14,439 nt of DNA from Actinomycetota bacterium (GTDB lineage Bacteria > Actinomycetota > Actinomycetes > Streptosporangiales > Streptosporangiaceae): contig PMOU01000056.1 of NCBI GenBank assembly GCA_003161205.1, positions 11,536 through 25,974 of the forward strand, read 5' to 3'. Under the pieces are notes generated by a model that searched no databases, was not told where the DNA came from, and saw only the letters and a program-made list of their open reading frames with translations. This document shows, piece by piece, positions 6,489 through 13,039 of this stretch (its first letter is position 1; every line of letters starts with the position of its first letter). A program made the translations under genes and the position numbers.

Positions 6489-7145
6489 TCAGGTCCGGGG
6501 CCAGGCCGCGAAGCGGGCGCGTAGCTCGGCGACGTCCGCGGGGCCGAGGCCGAACGGCGCGAATACCCCGTCGCCCCACTGATCCAGCCGACGGACAGCG
6601 TCAGCGAAATCTCTGTCGGTCAGGCCCGGATCCAGCCGATGGGCGAAGCCGATCATCTGCTCCCGGCTGTAGCGCCCCATGGCAGCCGCTGTGTCCACAT
6701 AATCACGTGGCTCGACCCGGCTGGCCAGCGCGCACAGCTTTCCGCCGACCACATCCTCCAGGTCAAGGACAGGACCGATATCCATGACTACCGGTCTGCA
6801 GGCCCGGTCAAAGTAGGCCAACTGCAGCAGCATCTGCTCCCCATTGGGCGCGGTGACGATCCACTCGGCCAGCCCTTCGCCCATGCCGTAGAAGAGGTCC
6901 TCCAGACCGCCGGTTTTGTCCCGGCGCTCGGTTCCGAAGCCTGTGTCGCGCAGTGCCGCCTCTACCGCATCGGCAGCAGCCTCAACGCCACCCTCTTGGT
7001 CGCTGAAAACGTCGACGTCCTGGGTGGCCCGGTCGATGATCCCGTGAGCGATCAAGGCGTTACCGCCGCCCAGAGCGAACCCATGCGAGGCGGCGGCGCC
7101 CAGCGCGACAGTGGCCACCTGGCCGTGGAACCTGCTGACCGGCAT
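6489..7145 (-). CDS. AbiEii/AbiGii-like nucleotidyltransferase toxin
   Basis: Predicted 218 residues. The nucleotidyltransferase signature is present: GGGNALIAHGIIDRATQDVDVF, with the Gly-rich turn at 26-28 and acidic D43-x-D45. The family's second block KLCALASRVEPRDYVD (136-151) with Lys136, Arg147 and Asp148 is also there. AbiEii toxins transfer nucleotides, for example to the acceptor end of tRNA, and act in phage abortive infection; the target here is unknown. The ATG at 7145 overlaps the TAA of the preceding gene by one base, so the two are translationally coupled. A longer upstream frame is only a shadow of that gene. A 57-residue remnant of a related gene lies at 4604-4777. Confidence 0.85.
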   Translation of the reverse strand: MPVSRFHGQVATVALGAAASHGFALGGGNALIAHGIIDRATQDVDVFSDQEGGVEAAADAVEAALRDTGFGTERRDKTGGLEDLFYGMGEGLAEWIVTAPNGEQMLLQLAYFDRACRPVVMDIGPVLDLEDVVGGKLCALASRVEPRDYVDTAAAMGRYSREQMIGFAHRLDPGLTDRDFADAVRRLDQWGDGVFAPFGLGPADVAELRARFAAWPRT

Positions 7146-7543
7146 TACGCAGCCGCGGCCGCCGCGGCCCGCAGGGCCGGGTGCTCGTCCTCCCACGCCT
7201 GCCGGACGCCTTTGGGCAAGTAGAGGTCCGGCCACAGGGCGATCAGCGTCTCGCCGTCCAGGTAGGCGGTGAGGTCCTCCGGACGGCTCGCTTCCCGGAG
7301 GACGGTCTGGTACAGCCACCTCCGCATGTCCTGGTCGCCGAGGTCGAAAGTGTGACCGGGGGCGCTCCAGAACAGCCACAGCGGCAACTCGACTGTGCCC
7401 TCCGCAGGTCCACTTAGGTTCGCGAGGCTGGCGATGACCACGGCACGGCGTCCCGGACGTGACTGATACTGGGTCCGAGAAGCGTCGCCCTGAGCGGTAG
7501 CCATGCCTAGAGAATACACCCCCGGCTCATCGATGTCGAACAT
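7145..7543 (-). CDS. Small coupled partner of the AbiEii-like toxin (candidate antitoxin)
   Basis: Predicted 132 residues, or 119 if an internal ATG at 7504 is used. I recognise it only as a small actinobacterial family found before AbiEii-like genes; it lacks the winged-helix antitoxin fold expected of AbiEi. Visible parts are RRAVVIASLANLSGP, a beta-rich centre (VELPLWLFWSAPGHTFDL), then helices with MRRWLYQTVLREASRPEDL and LWPDLYLPKGVRQAWEDEHP, and a poly-Ala C-terminus. Its TAA overlaps the toxin ATG by one base. The 7543 start is favoured because a -10 box (GATAAT) lies just upstream, making the message nearly leaderless; the 7504 start has a poorly spaced GGGGG. Antitoxin role is inference from position. 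Confidence 0.7.
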   Translation of the reverse strand: MFDIDEPGVYSLGMATAQGDASRTQYQSRPGRRAVVIASLANLSGPAEGTVELPLWLFWSAPGHTFDLGDQDMRRWLYQTVLREASRPEDLTAYLDGETLIALWPDLYLPKGVRQAWEDEHPALRAAAAAAA

Positions 7544-7563
7544 ACAGTCGATATTATCTGTAT
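7542..7563. promoter_or_regulatory. Inverted repeat overlapping the promoter of the toxin-partner operon
   Basis: Arms ATACAG (7542-7547) and CTGTAT (7558-7563) are inverted complements with a 10-base spacer. The minus-strand -10 box GATAAT (7558-7553) lies between and partly in the arms, and the ATG at 7543 is at the other end. A repressor bound here would block transcription, so this may be the operator for autoregulation. Confidence 0.5.
7553..7558 (-). promoter_or_regulatory. Probable -10 box of the AbiE-like operon
   Basis: GATAAT on the minus strand, 9 bases before the ATG at 7543. It would give a start site 2-3 bases before that ATG. No convincing -35 hexamer is visible. Confidence 0.45.
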
Positions 7564-7639
7564 CGGCCTCAGGTCATCCCTCCTTGAGCCGTTGGCTCCG
7601 CACGTCAGGCCCCGCTGCAGGCCGCGTTGGCCCGGCCCG

Positions 7640-7645
7640 GATAAT
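7640..7645 (+). promoter_or_regulatory. Probable -10 box of a leaderless promoter for the transglutaminase gene
   Basis: GATAAT ends 7 bases before the ATG at 7653, in a surrounding stretch that is otherwise GC-rich. The message would begin at the start codon, and there is no ribosome binding site. It also supports ATG 7653 over the longer frame open from 7503. Confidence 0.6.
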
Positions 7646-7652
7646 TGGGGCG

Positions 7653-8468
7653 ATGAACGATCAACCTAGTCGTCGTGTCAGTGCCCGCCTCGACTTGCGG
7701 GCACATGAGCAGGCGGAAATGATCCTGCAGGTGACGCTGGCGGGCATGGCGGGCCTGCAGGTCGAGGAGGATCTGGCCATCCGCCGCGGCGGCGAGCTGG
7801 TGAAGACGACCGAGGTCGTCATGGCGCACGGCGGGCGGGCGCATCTGCTGGCCCTGGATCCGGGCCAGGTGACCGTGGAGTACGGTGCCGTCGTCCGCGG
7901 CGCCGCGCTCCGGCCCGAGGTGACCGAAGCCGACCGCGTGACGTACCTGCGCCCCAGCCGGTACGCGGAATCGGACCGGCTGGCGGCGGTGGCACGGGGC
8001 GAGTTCGGCGGGATCGGCACCGGGCCGGAGTTGCTGGCCGCGGTGTCCTCCTGGGTCGGCACCCGGCTGAGCTATGTCCCGGGCAGCAGCAGGCCGATCG
8101 ACGGCGCGGTGGACACGCTGCTGCTGCGCCAGGGCGTGTGCCGGGATTACGCGCACCTGGTCATCGCCCTGCTGCGGGCCCTGGACATCCCGGCTCGCCT
8201 CGCGGCCGTCTACGCCCCGGGCCTGGAGCCGATGGATTTCCACGCGGTGGCCGAAGCGCTGGTCGGCGGCCAGTGGTGCGTCGTGGACGCGACCCTGCTC
8301 GCGCCGCGGGCCAGCCTGATCCGCATCGCGACCGGGCGCGACGCCGCCGACACCGCGTTCATGTCCACCTACGGCGGTGCCGTGGAACTGACCGGCACCC
8401 AGGTCACGGCCACGATCGAGGGACCCCTGCCAGCCGATGACGTCAACGCGCTGGTGAGCATCAGCTGA
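7653..8468 (+). CDS. Transglutaminase-like cysteine protease-fold protein
   Basis: Predicted 271 residues. The N-terminal ~110 residues are a beta-rich domain. The C-terminal part is a transglutaminase-like domain with the full Cys-His-Asp triad: Cys163 in GVCRDYAHL, His197 in MDFHA and Asp212 in WCVVDAT. Bacterial members are mostly uncharacterised and act as peptidases or amidases; real crosslinking is rarely shown. No signal peptide or membrane segment is visible, so it is likely cytoplasmic. The frame is open upstream to 7503, but the ATG at 7653 follows a leaderless-type -10 box and begins at the usual family N-terminus. The haem monooxygenase gene follows after 13 bases, although that gene appears to have its own promoter. 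Confidence 0.85.
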   Translation: MNDQPSRRVSARLDLRAHEQAEMILQVTLAGMAGLQVEEDLAIRRGGELVKTTEVVMAHGGRAHLLALDPGQVTVEYGAVVRGAALRPEVTEADRVTYLRPSRYAESDRLAAVARGEFGGIGTGPELLAAVSSWVGTRLSYVPGSSRPIDGAVDTLLLRQGVCRDYAHLVIALLRALDIPARLAAVYAPGLEPMDFHAVAEALVGGQWCVVDATLLAPRASLIRIATGRDAADTAFMSTYGGAVELTGTQVTATIEGPLPADDVNALVSIS

Positions 8469-8474
8469 TACGTT
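8469..8474 (+). promoter_or_regulatory. Probable -10 box of a leaderless promoter for the haem monooxygenase gene
   Basis: TACGTT fits TANNNT and ends 7 bases before the GTG at 8482. The spacing matches the other leaderless starts in this window. It begins on the base after the transglutaminase stop codon. Confidence 0.4.
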
Positions 8475-8481
8475 GCACCAT

Positions 8482-8808
8482 GTGACAGTCGTCAGGATCA
8501 ACGCGATTACCGTGGCCGCCGACAGCGGCGACGAGCTCGCCCGCAGGTTCGCCGCCCGGGCTGGCGCGGTGGACAACCAGGACGGGTTCGAGGGCTTTGA
8601 GCTGCTCAAGCCGACCGACGAGCGCACCACCTGGCTGGTGGTGACCAGGTGGCGGGACGAGGAAGCCTTCCAGGCGTGGATGAAGTCTCCCGCGTTCGGG
8701 CACGGTCACCGCTCCGCCGCCGAGCGCGCGGGCGGTGAATCTCCCGGCCCGGTCGGCGTCGGCAGCGAGCTGTGGTCCTACGAGATCGCCGGCGGATCGC
8801 CCGGCTGA
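8482..8808 (+). CDS. mhuD: MhuD-like haem-degrading monooxygenase (ABM fold)
   Basis: Predicted 108 residues from GTG 8482. It resembles the mycobacterial haem oxygenase MhuD almost throughout: VVRINAI with Asn7, then the RRFAARAGAVDNQDGFEGFELLKP region, VVTRWRDEEAFQAW with Trp66, and a His (74 or 76) in the place of the haem ligand His75. Asn7 and Trp66 fall at the same numbers as in MhuD, which supports the GTG start over a TTG at 8473. MhuD opens haem without releasing CO and frees iron. The protein would be a cytoplasmic dimer. No haem transporter is adjacent. A general antibiotic-biosynthesis monooxygenase is the alternative, but the match is specific. Confidence 0.85.
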   Translation: MTVVRINAITVAADSGDELARRFAARAGAVDNQDGFEGFELLKPTDERTTWLVVTRWRDEEAFQAWMKSPAFGHGHRSAAERAGGESPGPVGVGSELWSYEIAGGSPG

Positions 8809-8826
8809 GCCTGACTGAGCCTGGCT

Positions 8827-9318
8827 GTGGCAGAGCCCAGCGCGGACCGCTGGGCGGACCGCGCCTTCCTGCGCGAGGTCCAGTACCGGACCGATGCCAA
8901 CCTGGCTGCCCGCCAGTCGATCTACGCGTACCAGGACCCGCCGTTCAACCTGATGGGCCGGGTGCTGGATCTAGCCGCTCCGGCCGGCCCGGAAGTCGTC
9001 GCGGACGTCGGCTGCGGCAACGGCCTTTACCTGGCCGAACTGGCCCGCCGCGGGCACGTCCAGGGTCAGGCCAGGCCACCCGGCGTCGGCTGCTCGCTGC
9101 CGGGCCGTGCGCAGCATTCCTGTCGACATGTCGATTCCGAGCACGTGGCCGACTACGTACGCAGCATGCCAGTCGGCACCTACGCCGCCTCGCCCGAGCG
9201 GCTGATCCCGGCTGTGATCAGCAGGCTGCCGGACCGACCCCACCGGGAACCGCGGACCGCTGAGCTGGCCCGGCTCAGTCAGTCGCCGCGCCGAGCTGGC
9301 GCAGCAGGGCGCTCTTGA
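8827..9318 (+). pseudogene. Broken class I SAM methyltransferase gene with an internal inversion
   Basis: The frame from GTG 8827 begins as a normal methyltransferase: REVQYRTDANLAARQSIYAY, then motif I VADVGCGNGLYLAELARRGH (about residues 58-77). After RRGH it becomes nonsense (VQGQARPPGV...), then returns to family-like sequence at VADYVRSM. Between them, 9056-9146 reads correctly on the opposite strand as VLGIDMSTGMLRTARQ...LTLDV, which is the segment expected after motif I. Flipping this segment, bounded by ACGT at both ends, gives an open frame through both junctions. The usual middle of the protein, roughly 100 or more residues, also appears to be missing, and the tail is cut by the end of the acyl-CoA dehydrogenase gene on the other strand (from 9275). 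It cannot make a functional enzyme as it stands. Confidence 0.85.
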
Positions 9319-10294
9319 TCGCCGGCCGGGACCCGAACACCAGCAGGAACAGCGCCTCGCGAGCCAGCCGCGGCGCCTGCTGGCCCACCGTGATCGACGT
9401 GCTGCCGTCCCGGACCGCCAGCGCCGCCGCGGCCCGGACCGCGAGCTCCGAGGCCGCCGCCCGGGCTCGCGCCATCGTCTCGGCATCGGCCGCGACGGCG
9501 TCATCGAGCCGCGCCCGGCACGCGGCCAGCTCGTCATCGAGCGGTCCGGGGCCGAGCAGCCGGGCGCACCGGCCGGCCAGGCCGAGTGCGAGCGAGCCGT
9601 TGACACGCAGCCGGTCCGGACGAAGGCTCGCGGCCGGATCGAACGGCTCCTGACCGGCGAAACGTTCCGCGGGAACGGCGACGCCGTCGAAGCCGAGCCG
9701 GACCGTGACGCTGGCGTTGACGGCGGTCAGCTGCTGGCGGGTCACGGTCAGGCCGGGCTGGGCGGCGGCGTCAAGGATCAGCGTCACCAGGCTGTCCTGC
9801 GGTCCCCGGGCCACGACGAGGAGCAGGTCTATCAGCCCCCAGCCGGTCACCCAGGTCGCCTCGCCGTCGAGCCGCCACCCGCCGGCGGCGGGCCGGGCGC
9901 GCAGCAGCGGCGGTCCGGGGATCAGCCCGGTGAGCGCGATGCCGCCGCGCACCTTGCCCTGGCAGGCCGGGACGAGCCACTGGTCGCGAAGCGCGGCGGG
10001 CGTGCTCTCCGCGGCCAGCGTCGTGGCCAGCCCGCGATGCTGGAGCCAGACGAACGTCGTGGCCAGGCAGCCGCCGGCCAGTTCTTCCGTCACCGCGCAC
10101 GCGGTCCTGGCGTCCAGGCCAAGGCCGCCCGCCTGCGGTGAGACCGAGGCGCCGTACAGGCCCGCCGCGGCGAGCGCGTCGAGCTGCGCGGCCGGAACCG
10201 CGTCCAGGCCGTCCACCCGGGTCGCGTCGGGGAACAGCACCTCATCGGCCAGCCGGCGGGCGGTCGCCAGGATGTCCGGTGCGGACGGCGTCAT
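9275..10294 (-). CDS. Acyl-CoA dehydrogenase family protein (second copy)
   Basis: Predicted 339 residues. The order follows the acyl-CoA dehydrogenase fold: N-terminal helices (LADEVLFPDATRVDGLDAVPA), the AGLYGASVSPQAGGLGLDA loop (about 44-62), then the beta domain with GGIALTGL and WRLDGEATWVTGWGLIDLLLVVA, where WVTGWG is the W-x-T-G FAD-contact motif. The C-terminal helices end with REALFLLVFGSRPAIKSALLRQLG. Substrate not known. ATG 10294 overlaps the epimerase stop by 4 bases (ATGA), so the two are coupled. It is a distant relative of the protein at 1807-2868, which has a different C-terminus. Its 3' end overlaps the broken methyltransferase frame on the other strand. Confidence 0.88.
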   Translation of the reverse strand: MTPSAPDILATARRLADEVLFPDATRVDGLDAVPAAQLDALAAAGLYGASVSPQAGGLGLDARTACAVTEELAGGCLATTFVWLQHRGLATTLAAESTPAALRDQWLVPACQGKVRGGIALTGLIPGPPLLRARPAAGGWRLDGEATWVTGWGLIDLLLVVARGPQDSLVTLILDAAAQPGLTVTRQQLTAVNASVTVRLGFDGVAVPAERFAGQEPFDPAASLRPDRLRVNGSLALGLAGRCARLLGPGPLDDELAACRARLDDAVAADAETMARARAAASELAVRAAAALAVRDGSTSITVGQQAPRLAREALFLLVFGSRPAIKSALLRQLGAATD

Positions 10295-11280
10295 AGCGCC
10301 CAGGTGGCCGCGAGCTTGTCCATCACCGCGTCCAGGCTCGCGTCAGTGACCTGCCGGGCCGGATCGGCCAGGTGCCAGGCCGCGATCTCGCGGGCGCCCT
10401 GCTCGAACGGGATCACCGCATTCCAGCCCGGCACGACGCTGCGCAGCTTGGCGTTGTCGAACACCATCGAATGCGACTTGTCACCGAGCAGCCCGCCGCC
10501 CCAGTGCGGGTCGGCGGCCGCGATCGCGTCCGACGGCACATGCACCAGCCGGGCCGTCACCCCCAGCGCGGACGCCAGCGTCTCCGCGATCTGGTTCCAG
10601 GTGAGCACGTCGTCCGAGGTGATATGGAACGCGTCGCCGACCGTGCGCGGGTGGCCCAGGAGCGGGACGAACGCGCGCGCGAAGTCGTCATGGTGGGTCA
10701 TCGTCCACAGCGAGGTCCCGTCACCGTGGACGATGACGGGCTTGCCCGCGAGCATCCGCCCCAGCACCGTCCACCCGCCGTCGAACGGCACCGAGGTCTG
10801 GTCGTAGGTGTGCGAGGGCCGCACGATCGTGGCCGGGAAGCCTTGCCCGCGGTAGGCGTCGACGAGCAGGTTCTCGCAGGCAATCTTGTCGCGGGAGTAC
10901 TGCCAGAACGGATTGCGCAGCGGGGTCGACTCGGTGACCGGCATCCGGGCGGGCGGCGTCTGGTACGCCGACGCGGAGCTGATGAAGACGTACTGCCCGG
11001 TCCGCCCGCCGAACAGGTCGATGTCGGCCTGGACCTGTTCGGGGGTGAAAGCCACCCAGTCGACGACCGCGTCAAAATCAAGATCTTTAATTTCATTCCG
11101 AACGGTCCGTGGTTCCCGTATATCGGCGTGCAGCATCGTGACCCCGGGCGGGAGCGGCCGGACGGTACTCCGCCCCCGGTTCAGCACGAACAGTTCGATG
11201 CCGCTCTCGACCGCGACCCGTGAGCACGCTGAGCTGATGACCCCGCTGCCGCCGATGAACAAGACTCTGAGCTTCGCCAT
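10291..11280 (-). CDS. NAD(P)-dependent epimerase/dehydratase of the extended SDR family
   Basis: Predicted 329 residues. The Rossmann fold starts with LRVLFIGGSGVISSA, whose GGSGVIS (10-16) is the loop of the atypical GGTGxIS subgroup. The active-site residues are FISSASAY (Ser102/Ser103) and YSRDK (Tyr128, Lys132). HGDGTSLWTMTHHDDFARAFV is the conserved substrate-domain region. Such proteins change nucleotide sugars or related compounds; a few are oxidoreductases. It is coupled to the acyl-CoA dehydrogenase that follows. A TAGCGT -10 box lies 6 bases before the ATG, so translation may be leaderless. A short AT-rich island at about 11073-11100, within the NEIKDLDF codons, stands out from the surrounding GC. 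Confidence 0.9.
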   Translation of the reverse strand: MAKLRVLFIGGSGVISSACSRVAVESGIELFVLNRGRSTVRPLPPGVTMLHADIREPRTVRNEIKDLDFDAVVDWVAFTPEQVQADIDLFGGRTGQYVFISSASAYQTPPARMPVTESTPLRNPFWQYSRDKIACENLLVDAYRGQGFPATIVRPSHTYDQTSVPFDGGWTVLGRMLAGKPVIVHGDGTSLWTMTHHDDFARAFVPLLGHPRTVGDAFHITSDDVLTWNQIAETLASALGVTARLVHVPSDAIAAADPHWGGGLLGDKSHSMVFDNAKLRSVVPGWNAVIPFEQGAREIAAWHLADPARQVTDASLDAVMDKLAATWAL

Positions 11281-11286
11281 GCTTCT

Positions 11287-11292
11287 ACGCTA
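11287..11292 (-). promoter_or_regulatory. Probable -10 box of a leaderless promoter for the epimerase operon
   Basis: TAGCGT on the minus strand ends 6 bases before the ATG at 11280. It fits TANNNT and the spacing seen at other starts here; no -35 is evident. Confidence 0.4.
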
Positions 11293-11330
11293 ACGCCACG
11301 CCGGGAATGCGGGCCGCCCGCACTGACCCC

Positions 11331-11579
11331 TCAGTGCGGTGAGGGATGCCGTGGTTCGTAGACCGGGAACTCGCTGCCGTCCGGCATGCGGATCGCGGCC
11401 AGCAGCCCCCAGCCCTGATCGGAGACGTCCTGGGTGACTTCCGCTCCCCTGGCGCCTAGTTCGGCCAGGGTGGCATGGATGTCGTCGCACATCAGGTACA
11501 GCTGCTGGCGGCTCTCCCCGTCGGCGGGGTGCACGGCGAGCTCGGCCGGAGGCAGGGCGAAAATGGGCCAGCCCCCGCC
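11331..11579 (-). pseudogene. Truncated VOC (glyoxalase-like) protein gene
   Basis: The frame encodes the second half of a vicinal-oxygen-chelate protein: GGGWPIFALPPAELAVHP, QLYLMCDDIHATLAELGARG, VSDQGWGLLAAIRMPDGSEFPVYEPRHP, ending at TGA 11331-11333. The first beta-alpha-beta-beta-beta unit is missing. Recognisable sequence begins at about 11579, only 5 bases after the stop of the hypothetical gene at 11585, so the boundary is sharp, as expected of a deletion joint. A GTG at 11534 could start translation of the remaining 67 residues, but half a VOC fold is unlikely to work alone unless it pairs with another protein. Confidence 0.7.
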
Positions 11580-11584
11580 CGGTC

Positions 11585-11986
11585 CTAGCTGATCAGCGCC
11601 TGCGCGGCCCGCAGGACCATCGCATCCAGATCATCACGGCAGGCCGCGCGGTACAGCGGGCCCCGGCCGTCGGCCAGCAGCTCGCACACCATCGCGACGC
11701 CGCGCACGGGGACCGGGCCAGGCTGAACCAGGTAGCCGGCCAGTTCCGCGAGTTCCGGCGCCGAGCGGGTGATCCGGGCCCGGTGGATCGGGACGTGCGG
11801 CTGGCGCGAGACGCCCGCTGTGGGCTGGGCCGCCTGCGGCATGCGGCGGCTGGTGGCAAGCCGAGAACGCGGTGCACCGGCCGCGGCCAGCATCCGCCGC
11901 AGGCTGCCCGCCAGTTCGCGGCGGAACGCCATCGAGGTCAGCCGGACGGCCCGCGCCGCCAGGCCCGCGTTCGCTTCCGGGGCCAC
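11585..11986 (-). CDS. Hypothetical actinobacterial protein
   Basis: Predicted 133 residues from GTG 11986, or 115 from ATG 11932. It resembles a small actinobacterial family of unknown role that begins ARAVRLTS and has an APELAELAGYL block, a PVPVRGVAMVCELLADGRGPLY block and a DDLDAMVLRAAQAL end. I do not recognise a function. The protein is helix-rich and basic in the middle, with no signal peptide, membrane segment or catalytic motif visible. GTG 11986 is chosen because family members include the segment before ATG 11932; the ribosome binding site is weak at both. It lies between two decayed genes, head-to-head with the CGNR remnant and 5 bases before the VOC remnant. Confidence 0.6.
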   Translation of the reverse strand: MAPEANAGLAARAVRLTSMAFRRELAGSLRRMLAAAGAPRSRLATSRRMPQAAQPTAGVSRQPHVPIHRARITRSAPELAELAGYLVQPGPVPVRGVAMVCELLADGRGPLYRAACRDDLDAMVLRAAQALIS

Positions 11987-11998
11987 GCCGCTCGCTAG

Positions 11999-12490
11999 CT
12001 CCCGGTCGAGGAGGCACATGCGTGGCTGACCGATGCCGGGCTTGTCGACGCGGCGTTCGGCACCACTCCGGCCAGCCCGGGCTTCGCCCGCGAGCTCCGC
12101 CTCGTCCACGAGGTCAGGACCAGCATCCAGGCCCTGATCGCGCACAACACCGATGGCGAGCCGCTCACCGAAGACGAGCTGGGTGTCCTGGAAGAAGCCG
12201 GGCGCGAAGCCGGGCCCCACCTGGATGTCGCTGCTGACGGCCAGATCAGGCTCGGAGCAGCATCCCCGGCTAACAGCGTGGCCGGCGGCCTGCTCTCGCT
12301 GCTGCTGATCATCCGTGACGCCCAGCCTGACGGCAGCTGGGAGCGGCTCAAGCTATGCGGCAACCCGGACTGCCGGTGGGCGTTCTACGACCGGTCGCAT
12401 AGCCGCCGGGGCGCCTGGTGCGACATGGCCTCATGCGGCAACCGGCTCAAGAACCGGAACCTCCGCGCCCGCCGGGCCCAGCTCAGCTGA
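11999..12490 (+). pseudogene. 5'-truncated CGNR zinc-finger protein gene
   Basis: The frame after an in-frame TAG (11996-11998) encodes 163 residues of a CGNR/ABATE-type protein: EEAHAWLTDAGLV, then LRLVHEVRTSIQALIAHN, and the C-terminal finger LKLCGNPDCRWAFYDRSHS...WCDMASCGNRLKNR with four Cys in C-x4-C and C-x4-C pairs. CGNR proteins are taken to bind nucleic acid and regulate stress genes. The N-terminal domain's first ~35 residues (the LVNT region) are missing and no early ATG or GTG is in frame; the first possible start is GTG 12278. It is most likely a pseudogene. A very short zinc-finger protein of 70 residues from 12278 is possible but unlikely. Confidence 0.75.
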
Positions 12491-12533
12491 CATCCCGCAG
12501 TGGGCCGGGGTGAGCGCGAATCGGGGACGGGAT

Positions 12534-12539
12534 TAATCT
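12534..12539 (+). promoter_or_regulatory. Probable -10 box of a leaderless promoter for the universal stress protein
   Basis: TAATCT ends 6 bases before the GTG at 12546. A GTGAGC about 18 bases further up is a weak -35. No ribosome binding site precedes the GTG. Confidence 0.55.
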
Positions 12540-12545
12540 TGCCTC

Positions 12546-12998
12546 GTGAGCACTCCTGAGTCGGCCCCCAGCGCCCTGCACCTCTTCGTCGGATATGACG
12601 GTTCGCCCCCTGCCCACCGCGCGCTCGACGGGGCAGTGCGCCTGCTGCAGGGCAGGACGGGCCGTATCGACGTCGTCTACGTAGCGCACTTGTCCAGCAC
12701 GGTCATGCTGTCGGCCGACGCCGTGGCCGAGATGGAAACTGACTTTGACGAGGTCGAGCAGGATCTTCGCACCGAAGTCGGCGAGCACCTGCGCGATCTC
12801 AAGGAGCCCTGGGGTTTCGTGCGGCGCCAGGGCCTCATCACCGAAGAGCTGATAGCGGCGGCCACCACGACCCCCGATGCCGACGCCACTGTGGTGATCG
12901 TGGTCGGCAGCTCCTCGCATGCCACCCACCGCCTCGTCGGTTCGGTCGCCGTCGGCCTGGCCCGCCACTCGCCGGTGCCCCTGGTGATCGTGCCCTAG
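12546..12998 (+). CDS. Universal stress protein (UspA family)
   Basis: Predicted 150 residues with a single Usp domain. The N-terminal strand and loop are LFVGYDGSPPAHRALD with the Asp that contacts adenine (VGYDGS, about 15-20). The phosphate-binding segment near the C-terminus is VVGSSSHATHRLVGSVAVGLARHSPVPLVIVP, a G-x2-S-x9-GS version of the ATP-binding motif, so ATP binding is probable. Usp proteins act as dimers in survival under starvation, hypoxia or oxidative stress in the cytoplasm. The GTG start is fixed by the leaderless -10 box at 12534. The gene is single, flanked by broken genes. Confidence 0.9.
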   Translation: MSTPESAPSALHLFVGYDGSPPAHRALDGAVRLLQGRTGRIDVVYVAHLSSTVMLSADAVAEMETDFDEVEQDLRTEVGEHLRDLKEPWGFVRRQGLITEELIAAATTTPDADATVVIVVGSSSHATHRLVGSVAVGLARHSPVPLVIVP

Positions 12999-13039
12999 GC
13001 GGCGGCTTCGCCGTCGTTCGGTGCCTGAACATCGGCCAC

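Noticed and set aside
6398..6787. Plus-strand frame starting MHDRAYSLDLEWRG
   Set aside because: The MHDRA start only reflects operator 3; the rest runs antisense to the toxin gene and shows no family sequence.
8971..9606. Minus-strand frame containing VLGIDMSTGML as a separate gene
   Set aside because: Only the inverted 91-bp segment has methyltransferase sequence; the rest is a shadow of the acyl-CoA dehydrogenase gene and has no SAM motif I.
10372..11223. Plus-strand 283-residue frame opposite the epimerase
   Set aside because: Arg/Gly/Val-rich shadow; the minus strand encodes an intact SDR with YxxxK and a Rossmann motif.
12483..12968. Minus-strand frame opposite the universal stress protein
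   Set aside because: The plus strand holds a complete Usp domain with its promoter; the minus reading has no recognisable sequence.
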